Origin: Acidobacteriota bacterium
GTDB lineage: Bacteria > Acidobacteriota > Vicinamibacteria > Fen-336
DNA: 38,956 nucleotides
Assembly: GCA_022340545.1 (NCBI GenBank)
Contig: JAJDNV010000019.1
Coordinates: 1-38,956, forward strand
Direction: 5' to 3'
This document shows, in pieces, positions 1 through 9,556 of the stretch (position 1 is the stretch's first letter; every line of letters starts with the position of its first letter). A program made the position numbers and the translations under genes. Under the pieces are notes generated by a model. The model was not told where the DNA came from, did not search any database, and saw only the letters and a program-made list of their open reading frames with translations.

Positions 1-681
1 CTACTCCTTGCCCACGGGAGGCAGGAGCCGCTCGGGCACGGGGTCATCCACGAAGAGAAGGCTCAGCACGGGGTGACCGTCCTTGCCGATCTTGACGTTG
101 CGGACCTCGGCCCGGGTCTTGAAATCTCCGCCGACCTCCTCGATGCTGAGGGTGACCCCCTTGAACACGGGTAGGCTCATCGTCCTCGCGTCGGCGCCGC
201 GCTGGGTCACGTTCTCGGCGATCGAGCGCTCCTCCTGGGCGACGCCCCCCGGGGCCTGGTCGGCATCGAGCTTCAGCACAATCTCGAACCCGTGTCGGTC
301 GACGGAGAGGGGCTTCGGGTCCCCGGGCAGCAGGAACAGCTCGGTGGGGAGCGACTCCGCTCCACGCGGGGGGTGCCGGCCGAGGAAGAGGATCCCGACG
401 CGGTTTCCCGGCCGTCGCCCCCGGACGAGCCCGTAGACGCGGTAAGAGGGGTCGGTGAGATCGTACTGGCGGAAGCGTGCCGGCAGAGGCAGCGCGAGAT
501 GGAGAACCTGGCCCACCCGGACCGACCGCTCCAGGACGAGTGCCAGACCCCCGGCCGAGACGTCCTCGCACGTCGTCATCGCCTCCCAGGTCGTGCCGCT
601 CGGATCCCGACCCTGGACCCGCACCGGGACCTTCAAGGGCACCCGCCGCGACTTGCGGCGCTCCGACCTGTCCGTTCCCAT
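1..681 (-). CDS. PilZ domain protein, putative c-di-GMP receptor
   Basis: A 226-residue soluble protein with no signal peptide. The N-terminal half carries the two signature elements of the PilZ fold: an arginine-rich RxxxR stretch at residues 8-13 (RRKSRR) and DVSAGG at 40-45, matching D/NxSxxG. These bind cyclic di-GMP in characterised PilZ proteins. The second half (about 120-226) is a beta-rich extension I do not recognise. I chose the ATG at 679-681 because the PilZ domain begins right after it; the frame stays open further upstream but that stretch is antisense to the ABC gene. The gene diverges from the ABC ATPase gene across only 42 bases. A -10-like TACGGT (693-698) lies 11 bases before the start, so the leader would be very short. 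Family assignment is good; the output it controls is unknown. Confidence 0.82.
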   Translation of the reverse strand: MGTDRSERRKSRRVPLKVPVRVQGRDPSGTTWEAMTTCEDVSAGGLALVLERSVRVGQVLHLALPLPARFRQYDLTDPSYRVYGLVRGRRPGNRVGILFLGRHPPRGAESLPTELFLLPGDPKPLSVDRHGFEIVLKLDADQAPGGVAQEERSIAENVTQRGADARTMSLPVFKGVTLSIEEVGGDFKTRAEVRNVKIGKDGHPVLSLLFVDDPVPERLLPPVGKE

Positions 682-710
682 GGTTTTGCGGAACCGTAGC
701 ACAAATCGAT

Positions 711-723
711 TACCCTGTGCCTC
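711..723 (+). promoter_or_regulatory. -10-like element giving a leaderless mRNA for the ABC ATPase gene
   Basis: TACCCT at 711-716 is followed by 7 bases and then the GTG start at 724, so transcription would begin at or next to the start codon. No Shine-Dalgarno sequence is visible. There is no clear -35 at 17 bases. The same layout recurs at several other genes in the window. Confidence 0.4.
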
Positions 724-1497
724 GTGGATGACGCCGCTGCCCTCGTGGTCGAGAGCCTCACCAAGGTGTTCCGCCAGCAGACCGCCGTCGATCACATATC
801 CTTCCGCGTGGCCCGGGGGCGCTTCTTCGGGTTCCTCGGACCGAACGGAGCCGGAAAGAGCACGACGATCCGTATGCTCACCGGCCTGCTGCGACCCACC
901 GCCGGGGACGCCGTGGTCGAAGGCTCGCGCCTCAGCCGCGACGTCCTGGCCGTGAAGCGCCGCATCGGGGTCCTCACCGAGGACCTGGCCCTCTACGAAC
1001 GGCTCACCGCCGAGGAGCACCTGCTGTTCGCCGCCCGCATGTACGGGCTGCCCCGGGACGAGGCCCGGCGACGGACCGAGGAGCTGCTCGAGTTCCTCTC
1101 CCTGGCCGACGAGCGAAGCAAGCTCGTGGTCGACTTCTCGTTGGGGATGCGAAAGAAGCTCGCTCTCGCGTGCACACTGGTTCACAACCCCCGGCTGATC
1201 TTCCTGGACGAGCCGCTGAACGGGATCGATCCTGTGTCCGGGCGTGTGGTGATGGACCTCCTTCAACGCCTGGCCCGGCGGGGGGTGACGCTCTTCTTCA
1301 CCTCTCACGTCCTGGACGTCGTCGAGCGGCTGTGCGACGAGGTGGCGGTCATCGATCGGGGTCGCATCGTGGCCCAGGGCACGCTCGAGGAGATCCGGGC
1401 CCAGCGCGAGCTCGGAGGTGATGCGAGCCTCGAAGACGTCTTCCTCAAGCTCGTGGACGCCGACGTCCACCGCGAGGACCTGTCGTGGATCGGCTGA
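724..1497 (+). CDS. ABC-2 type transporter, ATP-binding protein
   Basis: A 257-residue ATPase that would power export through the permease encoded next. Walker A GPNGAGKST lies at 39-47, a degenerate signature FSLGMRKKL follows, then Walker B LIFLDEP and an H-loop in TSHVLD. The altered signature is typical of ABC-2 exporters of the multidrug, lipid or NatA type. The start is a GTG; there is no ATG before the conserved beta-strand and the frame begins here. The stop overlaps the permease gene, so the two are translationally coupled. The substrate cannot be read from the sequence. Confidence 0.9.
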   Translation: MDDAAALVVESLTKVFRQQTAVDHISFRVARGRFFGFLGPNGAGKSTTIRMLTGLLRPTAGDAVVEGSRLSRDVLAVKRRIGVLTEDLALYERLTAEEHLLFAARMYGLPRDEARRRTEELLEFLSLADERSKLVVDFSLGMRKKLALACTLVHNPRLIFLDEPLNGIDPVSGRVVMDLLQRLARRGVTLFFTSHVLDVVERLCDEVAVIDRGRIVAQGTLEEIRAQRELGGDASLEDVFLKLVDADVHREDLSWIG

Positions 1498-3092
1498 TGG
1501 CCCTCGTCGCGCTGCGCTGGCGCCTGGACGTCAGAACGCCGAGAAGCGCGCGGGAGCGCCTCGTGGTCATCTTGCTCGTCGTCCCGGGGCTGGTCCTTCT
1601 CTCCTCCGCGGCGTCTCTGTTCGCCTTCCTCGGGGCCCGCGTCCTCGAGCGGGCGCAGCCCCAGCTCACGCTCCCGCTCCTCTCCGCAGTAGTGACGGTT
1701 CTGGGCGTCCTGTGGGCCCTCTCGCCGCTGCTCTCCGGCGTGACGCTCACCGAGACGCACGACCTCGCGCGGCTCCTGCACTACCCGATCCCTCTGCCCA
1801 CCCTCGTCGCCTCCTCGCTGCTGGCCAGCTTCCTGCAGCCGACGGTGCTGGCCCTCGTGCCGCCCCTGATTCTGCTGGGCCTCGCCCTTGCCGGCGTCGG
1901 ACCCCTGCTGCTCCCGGCCCTCGTGGCGCTCGCGTTGGGCCTCGCCCTCATCGTCGCCTCGGGGCAGCTCGTCGGCGTGACCCTCCACGCGCTCTCGCGG
2001 AAACGCCATCTCCACGACCGGATCCTCTTTGCCGGCCTCATTGTCGGTCTCCTCCTGAGCTTCACACCGCTCGTGCTGATGAGCGGAGGCGCGGTCCCCC
2101 TCGCCCGGGCGGCTCGGGAGCTGCTCGTGCGGGACGTCTTTGCGCTCTCTCCGTTCGCCTGGGGCGTCCGCGCCGCCGTGCATGCGAGCCGCGGGGAGGC
2201 CGACGCGTTCCTCGCCGGGGCGGGGGCGGCGGCGCTGGCGGTCGCGGCCGCCCTGGCCTTCTCGACCGCTCTCGCGCAGCGGATGTACCGTGGGGAGCTG
2301 GATCTGGGGGGAACGGGGCGAGCGAACGGCACCGCAGCCCGTTCCCACGCGCTCCTTCCCGGCCCGGTGGGGGCCCTCATGGAGAAGGACCTGCGGATGG
2401 TATGGCGTGACCCCCGGCTGAAGGTGGTCGTCCTGGCCGGTCTCTTGGCGCCGCTGGCGCTGCTCGTCCTGGTGTGGCTCGGCTTCGCGGGGCGCGTGCC
2501 TCCCGGGGCGCTGTTCGCGCTGGCGTCGTTCGCCGGTCTGTCCACCCTCGGCTCGAACGCCTTTGCCCTCGAACGCCGGGGCCTTGTCCTGCTCCTGGGG
2601 TTTCCGGTCGGCCGCTTCTTCATCTTCGTGGCGAAGAACGCCTCCGCGCTCCTCCTCCGCGCGCCGGCGGCGGTGCTGATCGCGGCGGCCACCGGCCTTC
2701 TGATCGGCCTCCGGTTCGTGCCCGCGGTCCTCGTCGTCCTCTGGCTGACCCAGCTTCTCGCCGCCGCCGCCGACAATCACCTCGCCGTCCTCTTCCCGAT
2801 CCCGGTGCCGGCGCCGGGTCGAAACCCGGCCGCCGCGTCCTCCGGCACGCGAGGGCTGGCCGCCGCGGTGATCACGATGCTCGCCATGGCCGCCACCCTC
2901 GTGCTCTCGCTGCCCTTCGCCTTTCTCGCCTGGCTGCCCCACGCGTTGTCGGAGCATTGGCTGTGGTGGCTCACCCTGCCCCTCGCCCTGGCCGGCTCGG
3001 TCGCCGTCTACGGGATGCTGACCGCGTCTGCCTCCGTCCTTCTGACTCGGCGCGAGCCCGATCTCCTGGCCCGTGTGCTCGGAGAGGAGTGA
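1485..3092 (+). CDS. ABC-2 type transporter, large membrane permease
   Basis: A very hydrophobic 535-residue protein with many Leu/Ala/Val-rich membrane segments along its whole length, roughly twice the size of a single ABC-2 permease. It is the membrane partner of the preceding ATPase. Two starts are possible: GTG at 1485, with GAGG 7 bases upstream, or ATG at 1497 sharing a base with the ATPase stop (TGATG). I report the first; the second would shorten it by four residues. The next gene starts two bases after the stop, so the exporter and the dehydrogenase gene are probably one transcript. The substrate is unknown. Confidence 0.82.
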   Translation: MDRLMALVALRWRLDVRTPRSARERLVVILLVVPGLVLLSSAASLFAFLGARVLERAQPQLTLPLLSAVVTVLGVLWALSPLLSGVTLTETHDLARLLHYPIPLPTLVASSLLASFLQPTVLALVPPLILLGLALAGVGPLLLPALVALALGLALIVASGQLVGVTLHALSRKRHLHDRILFAGLIVGLLLSFTPLVLMSGGAVPLARAARELLVRDVFALSPFAWGVRAAVHASRGEADAFLAGAGAAALAVAAALAFSTALAQRMYRGELDLGGTGRANGTAARSHALLPGPVGALMEKDLRMVWRDPRLKVVVLAGLLAPLALLVLVWLGFAGRVPPGALFALASFAGLSTLGSNAFALERRGLVLLLGFPVGRFFIFVAKNASALLLRAPAAVLIAAATGLLIGLRFVPAVLVVLWLTQLLAAAADNHLAVLFPIPVPAPGRNPAAASSGTRGLAAAVITMLAMAATLVLSLPFAFLAWLPHALSEHWLWWLTLPLALAGSVAVYGMLTASASVLLTRREPDLLARVLGEE

Positions 3093-3094
3093 CG

Positions 3095-3913
3095 ATGCCG
3101 CGTCCGACGATCGCAGTGGTTGGCCTCGGGCTCGTCGGGGGCTCGCTCGCGCGGGCGCTCACCGCGGCGGGCTATCGGGTCCTGGGGGTCGACCGCCCCA
3201 GCGTGCGCCAAGCGGCCCGGGTTGCGGGAGCGGTGGCCGGGACTGCGGCCACCGTCGAGGCCGCCGCCGGAGCCGACGTCGTGGTCCTCGCGGCCCCGCC
3301 CTCCGCCAACCGCACGCTCCTCCGCCGGCTGGCGAAGGTCGCCGGCCCCGACCTCGTCATCACCGACGTCGGCAGCGTGAAAGGCCCCATCGTCCGGGAC
3401 GCGGCCCGCCTCGGCCTGACCTCGTTCGTCGGGGGACACGCGATGGCCGGCACCGAGAAAAAGGGTTTTGGCGCATCGTCGGTTGATCTGTTCCGTGGCG
3501 CGGTGTGGTGGGTCGTGCCCGCGGCCAACCCCAAGGCGACCCGCAGGGTGCGATCGCTGGTCCGCGCGGTCGGCGCGCGGCCGTCGAACATCGATGCCGC
3601 CGGGCACGATCGGGTCGTGGCGTTCCTGAGCCATGTGCCGCAGGTGGCCTCCTGGGCGCTGCTCGAAGCAGCTCGAGGCGACTCCGTCGCACGCCGGCAC
3701 CTGGCCAGCGCCGGCCCGGGTTTCCGGGACATGACACGGCTTGCCCGAAGCCCGAAAGGCCTGTGGGCCGAGATCCTGCGGGAGAACCGGGCCGAGGTGG
3801 CGCGTGCGCTCGTCGCCCTCGGCCGACGCCTGACCGTCCGAGGCGCGGGGGCCGCCCGATCGGGGCCGCGCACCCGATCGAAACTCGCCTCCCGCCCCGG
3901 GAGGAAGAGATAG
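3095..3913 (+). CDS. tyrA: Prephenate/arogenate dehydrogenase (TyrA family)
   Basis: A 272-residue NAD(P)-dependent enzyme of tyrosine synthesis, oxidatively decarboxylating prephenate or arogenate. The Rossmann motif GLGLVG is at residues 10-15. Typical TyrA elements follow in order: ITDVGSVK, GGHAMAGTE with the catalytic-region histidine, HDRVVAFLSHVPQ, and GFRDMTRLA. The C-terminal 25 residues are basic and low in complexity. There is no ACT or chorismate mutase domain. GGAGAGGAG just upstream is a good ribosome-binding site. Its place directly behind an ABC exporter is odd, since no other aromatic-pathway gene lies in the window. Prephenate versus arogenate use cannot be decided by eye. 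Confidence 0.9.
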   Translation: MPRPTIAVVGLGLVGGSLARALTAAGYRVLGVDRPSVRQAARVAGAVAGTAATVEAAAGADVVVLAAPPSANRTLLRRLAKVAGPDLVITDVGSVKGPIVRDAARLGLTSFVGGHAMAGTEKKGFGASSVDLFRGAVWWVVPAANPKATRRVRSLVRAVGARPSNIDAAGHDRVVAFLSHVPQVASWALLEAARGDSVARRHLASAGPGFRDMTRLARSPKGLWAEILRENRAEVARALVALGRRLTVRGAGAARSGPRTRSKLASRPGRKR

Positions 3914-3920
3914 GCGGGAG
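3888..3920 (+). other. Overlapping alternative hairpins at the tyrA end
   Basis: CCTCCCG (3888-3894) pairs with CGGGAGG (3898-3904) around a CCC loop. Alternatively CTCCCGCC (3889-3896) pairs with GGCGGGAG (3913-3920) over the stop codon. There is no U-tract, so any terminator role is weak. Confidence 0.3.
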
Positions 3921-3950
3921 TTGACAGCCGCGCGCGTCCTCCACTATCTT
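3921..3950 (+). promoter_or_regulatory. Sigma-70-like promoter for rho
   Basis: A perfect -35 TTGACA at 3921-3926 and TATCTT at 3945-3950 are separated by 18 bases. Transcription would start near 3957, giving rho a leader of about 70 bases, unlike the leaderless genes elsewhere in the window. Confidence 0.65.
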
Positions 3951-4027
3951 TCTCCCATCCGACCCAGTCGAGCAGGTCCGTCGCCTGCCCCCCCGAGTCT
4001 CTTCTCTCATCTCCACCGGGAACGCGC

Positions 4028-5514
<1,487 letters not shown>

Positions 5515-5515
<1 letters not shown>

Positions 5516-5536
5516 GGCCCCCCGCCAGGGGGTCCC
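5515..5536. terminator. Hairpin between rho and the convergent PKD gene
   Basis: A 9-bp stem with one mismatch: GGGCCCCCC against GGGGGTCCC around a GCCA loop, starting on the last base of the rho stop codon. There is no T-tract on either side, so it is at best a weak intrinsic terminator or 3'-end stabiliser. Confidence 0.35.
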
Positions 5537-5579
5537 GGGCGGGTGCGGCGAGTGGACGGTGTGCGCCCGTGTCCGCCGC

Positions 5580-6002
5580 TCAGAACCGGGGACGCTCCCC
5601 ACCGCCGGGACGCACGGTGATGGTGAGGCGGGTCTGGGTCACGCCCTTGCCCGCCTTGCGCAAGTACACCCTGACAAGATAGCGCCCCGAGTACCGGAAC
5701 TCGTGACGGGCCGTGTACCGGCGGGCGATTTCGGTGCCCGGCTCCCACGGGTCGCAATCCCCTTCCGAGATGCTTCTCCCCCCGTCGCCCCACTCCCACT
5801 CGATCTCCGGGCAGTAGAACTCCTCGATGTCGTCCCCGCCCTTGAGCTCGGCGGTGAAGAGGATCGTCGCGGGCGAAAAGGAGAACTTCGGTGTCGCCCT
5901 CAGATGGAGCTCGGGCCGCTTGCCCTCGTCGTCGTCGCTGCCGGCCGGCCCCGGAGTGGCGAGGGCGAGGACGGCGAGAAGAGCCAGCACTGCTTTCGAC
6001 AT
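5580..6002 (-). CDS. Small exported protein with PKD-like domain
   Basis: A 140-residue protein. Residues 1-22 form a signal peptide (hydrophobic LALLAVLALA, then small residues before SDDDEG). The mature part looks like one PKD/Ig-like beta-sandwich: EWEWGDG resembles the PKD WDFGDG hallmark, and HEFRYSGRYLVRVYL matches the H.Y..pG.Y.V.l segment. Two cysteines (FYCPEIE, EGDCDPW) could form a disulfide. I chose the ATG at 6000-6002, with GGGAG 9 bases upstream, over the GTG one codon earlier. A -10-like TAGTAT lies at 6033-6038. It converges with rho. The partner and function are unknown. Confidence 0.68.
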   Translation of the reverse strand: MSKAVLALLAVLALATPGPAGSDDDEGKRPELHLRATPKFSFSPATILFTAELKGGDDIEEFYCPEIEWEWGDGGRSISEGDCDPWEPGTEIARRYTARHEFRYSGRYLVRVYLRKAGKGVTQTRLTITVRPGGGERPRF

Positions 6003-6078
6003 CACGTCACGCTCCCGTGGAAGAACCCCTCCATACTATCAGGCCGCTGGCGCGCCACCACCTCTGACGCCCCGCCCC

Positions 6079-6106
6079 CGGACAGAAGACGCAGGACCGC
6101 TACAAT
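6079..6106 (+). promoter_or_regulatory. Promoter giving a leaderless mRNA for the Fic-like gene
   Basis: CGGACA at 6079-6084 and a good -10 TACAAT at 6101-6106, 16 bases apart. The ATG follows the -10 by 8 bases, so the mRNA would begin at or very near the start codon. Confidence 0.5.
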
Positions 6107-6114
6107 GCGACACC

Positions 6115-6828
6115 ATGGACGAGGCAGGCGGCCTGAGGCCCCGGCCGGCGTCGGGGCCCCGGGAGCGGAGGCTGGCGTCGCTCCTCGAGGCGCGGGCCCG
6201 GGCTTCGGACGAAACTGCGCTCCGGGCCGTCGTGGAGGATGCTCAGCTCCTGGGGAGCCTTGAGCTGGCTGGCCTCCGTGCGGATTGGCAGGACGTGCGT
6301 CGGTCTCGTGAGACGGGCGAGGGGCCGGAGATGATCGTTGCGCTCCGCCGGGCGAAGGCCGCGGTGGACCCGCAGGCCCCGCTGAGCGTTGCCGCGATCA
6401 GGGCCTGGCACGGGGCGCTTGCCGGTCCGGTCGGGTTCCGGCGCGGAGAGCGCCCGCGCGAGGGCGCTCCCCCCGCGCCGCCCGAGCTCATCGAGAGCCG
6501 GATCGGCCTCCTCGAGACCTGGCTCGCCTCGCGCAGCGGCGGGGACCTCCGCCCGGAGCAGGCCGCCGCCCTCGCGATGGCACGGATCGTCGAGGTGCTT
6601 CCCTTCGACGACGGCAACGGCCGCGTGGCCCGGCTCGCGGCCTCGCATCTCATGATCCGGGGAGGGCGACGACCGCCCATACTCGTGGCCGCCGACGGCC
6701 CGCGCCTCGTGGACGCCCTTCAGGCCGCCTTCCGCCTCGAGACCGAGCTCCTCGGGACGTTGCTGGAGGAGGCGTCGGATCGCGCCCTGGACGTGATGAT
6801 CCAGGCCCTGGAGAAGGGCGAGGTCTAG
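6115..6828 (+). CDS. Fic-domain protein lacking the catalytic histidine
   Basis: A 237-residue soluble protein. The Fic core motif HxFxxGNGRxxR appears as LPFDDGNGRVAR, beginning at Leu162, so the catalytic histidine is leucine while the nucleotide-binding Gly-Asn-Gly-Arg (167-170) is intact. A segment near residue 45 (LLGSLELAG) sits where class II Fic proteins carry the inhibitory (S/T)xxxE(G/N) helix. Active Fic enzymes transfer AMP or other phosphate groups to protein hydroxyls; without the histidine this chemistry is not expected by the known mechanism. ATG at 6115 was chosen because it directly follows a -10 element. No toxin-antitoxin partner is adjacent. Its stop shares bases with the convergent permease gene stop (CTAG). 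Confidence 0.78.
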   Translation: MDEAGGLRPRPASGPRERRLASLLEARARASDETALRAVVEDAQLLGSLELAGLRADWQDVRRSRETGEGPEMIVALRRAKAAVDPQAPLSVAAIRAWHGALAGPVGFRRGERPREGAPPAPPELIESRIGLLETWLASRSGGDLRPEQAAALAMARIVEVLPFDDGNGRVARLAASHLMIRGGRRPPILVAADGPRLVDALQAAFRLETELLGTLLEEASDRALDVMIQALEKGEV

Positions 6829-8780
6829 TCGAGGCCGACGTCGGCGGGCCTGATCCGCCCCCCCGGACGCGCATCGGGCCCCGCGACGACCCGGCGCTCT
6901 CCGGTGGCGACGTCGAGCCGGACGACGTCGTCCCCTTCCATGAAGAGCCGGGCCCACGGTCGCATGGTCCCCGTTCCAGGGGTCGGCGGCCTCAGCCGGC
7001 CGCCGCCCAGGGGACGACCCTCTGAAAGGGTCTCCACCACCCGCCCCTCATCGATATCGAAGATCAGCGCGTCGGCCTGGAAGGGCAGCGGCGCAAAGAA
7101 CACCGCCACCTGACCCGGGGCCATCTCCGGGCCGACGGACAGGCCCATCGGGACCCGATCCAGGGACGCGCTACCCTCACCGAGCGGGGTCCCGTCGGGG
7201 GCGAAGACGTGGATGAGGGTCTGCGCCCCCGACGCCTCTCCCACCACGATCCGGCCGTCGGCGACGAACGCCGCGGCGCCCGGCGCCGCGGTCTCGACCA
7301 GCGTGGCGAGGAGCGCCCCGGTGGCCCCGTCGCGCAGACGCAACCCGCCGTCGCGGGTCAGGATGCGAGCGCCGGTGGCGTCGGGAATCGGCCAGGCGTA
7401 CTGGGGATCGAGGGCCACCGCCAGGGGGAAGGCCGTCAGCCGGGGCTCCCGGTCGACGGCGACCTCCAGGACGCGCATCTCGTCGCGGAAGCGGGCCGTG
7501 GGAGCGTCGAAACCCGCGCCCAGCCACACCCGGGCCGCGGACTCGTCGAGCATCCGCACCGCGGTGGGACGCCAGCCCGGTGGCAGAGTCGCCGTCGCGA
7601 CGCGGCGGCCCGACGGCAATGCGAAGAGCGACACCCCGGAGGGATGGGCCACGAGCGCGGTGGCGCCGGAGGCGGACAGGGCGAGCCTCGTCCCGTAGTC
7701 CGGGGGCGGGCTCGACTCCAACGGGACCGTTCGGAACCGGGGCTCGTCGCCGGTGAGGTCAGCCAGCGCGAGCGTGATCCCCTCGCCCTCGTGCCCCAAC
7801 AGGGCCCCGGTGCGCCCCGCGGCGTCGAACGCCATGCCCTCGTTGAAGAATGTCCAGTGCGGTGCCGTTCCCAGGGGAAGATAGTGGTTGCTCTCGGTGT
7901 CGACCAGGAACGTCGCTCCTCCTCCGCGGCGCGAAAAACCCGACAGGTACAGCCAGCGACCGGAGGGGTCCAGGGATCCGGAGGCGTAGCGGCCGACGTC
8001 GGCGGGGGTCGCGGCGCGGACCCAGGCCAGGCGCAGCCCGGCGGCGGCGAGGGCGACGAAGATGACAGACCAGAACGTCAGAGACATCGCCCGGTGGCCA
8101 CGGCGGAGGTCCGTTCGTCCGATGGCCACCTGCAGGGTGCTCGCGGCGACGACGGCGAGGGCCGGCGTGCCCAGGACCACGAGAAACCTCCACCGGTAGG
8201 GAAGCGTGGGTGGGCCGATGGTGACCAGGGAGGCAAGGGGGGCGACCCAGCGCCAGACGAGCCACGTGGCGAGCAGGAGAAGCCCCAGGTCGAGGGCGGC
8301 CCAGACCGAGCGCGAGCGGAACACCGTGGCGCTGAGGTTCGCAAGGCCAATCGTCAGGAGGAGGAGGACGAAGACGAAGCTGGCCCCCTGGGGATCGAGG
8401 AGCGCTTCCCCCCAGGAGCCGCCGGATGTGGGAGGGAAGACGAGCATCCACGGCAGGGCGGTGAGGGCGGCGCTGCCCGTGACCAGCACGATCGCCGCGA
8501 GCCACTTGCCTCCCCAGATGGCCGGCCACGCCGCCGGGCGCGAGAAGAGGAACCCGAGGCGCCCGTCGACGGCGTCGCGGGCGAACATGGACCCGCCGGC
8601 AATGAGCCCCGCGGACATCCCCAGGAGCAGCGCGCCGAGCGCCCCGACGACGGTGGCCAAGTCCACGGGGACGCCGAAGGCGGGGAGGACGAGGGGAAAG
8701 AAACCGCACCCAAGGCCCCCCGGGAACAGCAGCCAGCGCTCCCGCAGCTCTCGCGCCGCCACCGCCAGGGTCTGGCTCAC
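6825..8780 (-). CDS. ABC-2 type permease fused to a beta-propeller-like domain
   Basis: A 651-residue protein, last gene of the GntR-ABC operon. Roughly residues 1-265 are an ABC-2 membrane domain with several hydrophobic helices (for example LATVVGALGALLLGMSAGLIA). The remaining ~385 residues are soluble and repeat a pattern of short beta-strands with GRWLYLSG, GATALVAHPSG and GARILTRDGG-type blades, as in WD40/YVTN-like propellers, presumably outside the membrane. The GTG start at 8778-8780 overlaps the ATPase stop by four bases; the frame continues upstream only antisense-like. The propeller suggests sensing or substrate docking, but this is inference. Confidence 0.75.
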   Translation of the reverse strand: MSQTLAVAARELRERWLLFPGGLGCGFFPLVLPAFGVPVDLATVVGALGALLLGMSAGLIAGGSMFARDAVDGRLGFLFSRPAAWPAIWGGKWLAAIVLVTGSAALTALPWMLVFPPTSGGSWGEALLDPQGASFVFVLLLLTIGLANLSATVFRSRSVWAALDLGLLLLATWLVWRWVAPLASLVTIGPPTLPYRWRFLVVLGTPALAVVAASTLQVAIGRTDLRRGHRAMSLTFWSVIFVALAAAGLRLAWVRAATPADVGRYASGSLDPSGRWLYLSGFSRRGGGATFLVDTESNHYLPLGTAPHWTFFNEGMAFDAAGRTGALLGHEGEGITLALADLTGDEPRFRTVPLESSPPPDYGTRLALSASGATALVAHPSGVSLFALPSGRRVATATLPPGWRPTAVRMLDESAARVWLGAGFDAPTARFRDEMRVLEVAVDREPRLTAFPLAVALDPQYAWPIPDATGARILTRDGGLRLRDGATGALLATLVETAAPGAAAFVADGRIVVGEASGAQTLIHVFAPDGTPLGEGSASLDRVPMGLSVGPEMAPGQVAVFFAPLPFQADALIFDIDEGRVVETLSEGRPLGGGRLRPPTPGTGTMRPWARLFMEGDDVVRLDVATGERRVVAGPDARPGGRIRPADVGLD

Positions 8781-9556
8781 GAGCGCACCTCCGATTGAAC
8801 GGGCGCCGGCGCGGCCGGGTTCGCGCCGCTCGTCACCGCGATGAAGATCTCCTCGAGAGGCCGATCCCAATCCGCCTTGACCGTCTCCATCCCTCCGTTC
8901 AGGGCCACACGCCCCTCGTGGAGGATCGCCACGTGGTCGGCGAGGCCCTCGATCGCGCGGAGGTCGTGGGTGGTCACGAAGACGGTCGTGCCCCGGTCGG
9001 CCAGGTCGCCGATCACCTCCCGGAAGACCGTTTCCCGGGCGACGACGTCGAGGCCGAGGGTGGGGTCGTCGAGGAGGAGCATCTCCGGACCGTGGCCGAG
9101 GGCCAGCGCGAGCATGACCGCCCCCTTCTGGCCCTTCGACAGCCGGCCGAAGCGTCGGTCGATCGGGACGCTGAAGCGGCGAAGTCGCTCCTCCACCGCC
9201 GTCTCGTTCCAGTGTTCATGCAGCCGTTCACAGAAGGTGGAGAGCTGGCGCGCCGTCATCTCCGGGAAGGCGTTGGGTTCCTCGGGCACGACACCCACTC
9301 TCTGCATGAGGCGCCGCCGGTGCCTCCACGGGTCCTCGCCCAGGACCTTCGCGCGACCGGCGGCGGGTGGGCGCTGCCCGAGCAGGCACCGGAGGAGCGA
9401 TGTTTTTCCGGAGCCATTACGTCCCAGCAGCGCGAAGACCGACCCGACCGGCACGGCCAGGGTGATCTGCTCGAGGATGCGGGTTCGGCCGTAGGCGACC
9501 GCGAGCCCGTCCGTTTCCAGGGCGATGCTCGTCGCGGCCTCGACGTCTGCGGTCAT
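8777..9556 (-). CDS. ABC transporter ATP-binding protein of a YtrA/GntR-controlled operon
   Basis: A 259-residue ATPase. Walker A GRNGSGKT is at residues 45-52, the signature is LSKGQ at 139-143, Walker B is MLLLDDP at 159-165, and the H-loop is VTTHDL. The usual catalytic glutamate after Walker B is Asp164, a conservative change that may slow hydrolysis. The start overlaps the repressor stop and the stop overlaps the permease start, each by four bases, so the three proteins are coupled. This arrangement matches YtrA-type operons for export or detoxification of peptides or cell-wall-active compounds. The actual substrate is unknown. Confidence 0.9.
   Translation of the reverse strand: MTADVEAATSIALETDGLAVAYGRTRILEQITLAVPVGSVFALLGRNGSGKTSLLRCLLGQRPPAAGRAKVLGEDPWRHRRRLMQRVGVVPEEPNAFPEMTARQLSTFCERLHEHWNETAVEERLRRFSVPIDRRFGRLSKGQKGAVMLALALGHGPEMLLLDDPTLGLDVVARETVFREVIGDLADRGTTVFVTTHDLRAIEGLADHVAILHEGRVALNGGMETVKADWDRPLEEIFIAVTSGANPAAPAPVQSEVRS

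Noticed and set aside
1305-2957. A 550-codon minus-strand frame opposite the ABC permease
   Set aside because: Arg/Glu/Gln/Gly-rich shadow of a GC-rich membrane gene; no domain and no ribosome site.
6115-6828. A Fic/antitoxin toxin-antitoxin module
   Set aside because: No small partner gene is adjacent and the catalytic histidine is missing.
7209-8798. A 529-codon plus-strand frame opposite the permease-propeller gene
   Set aside because: Composition is the mirror of the real gene; the minus-strand frame has membrane helices and 4-base overlap with its operon partner.
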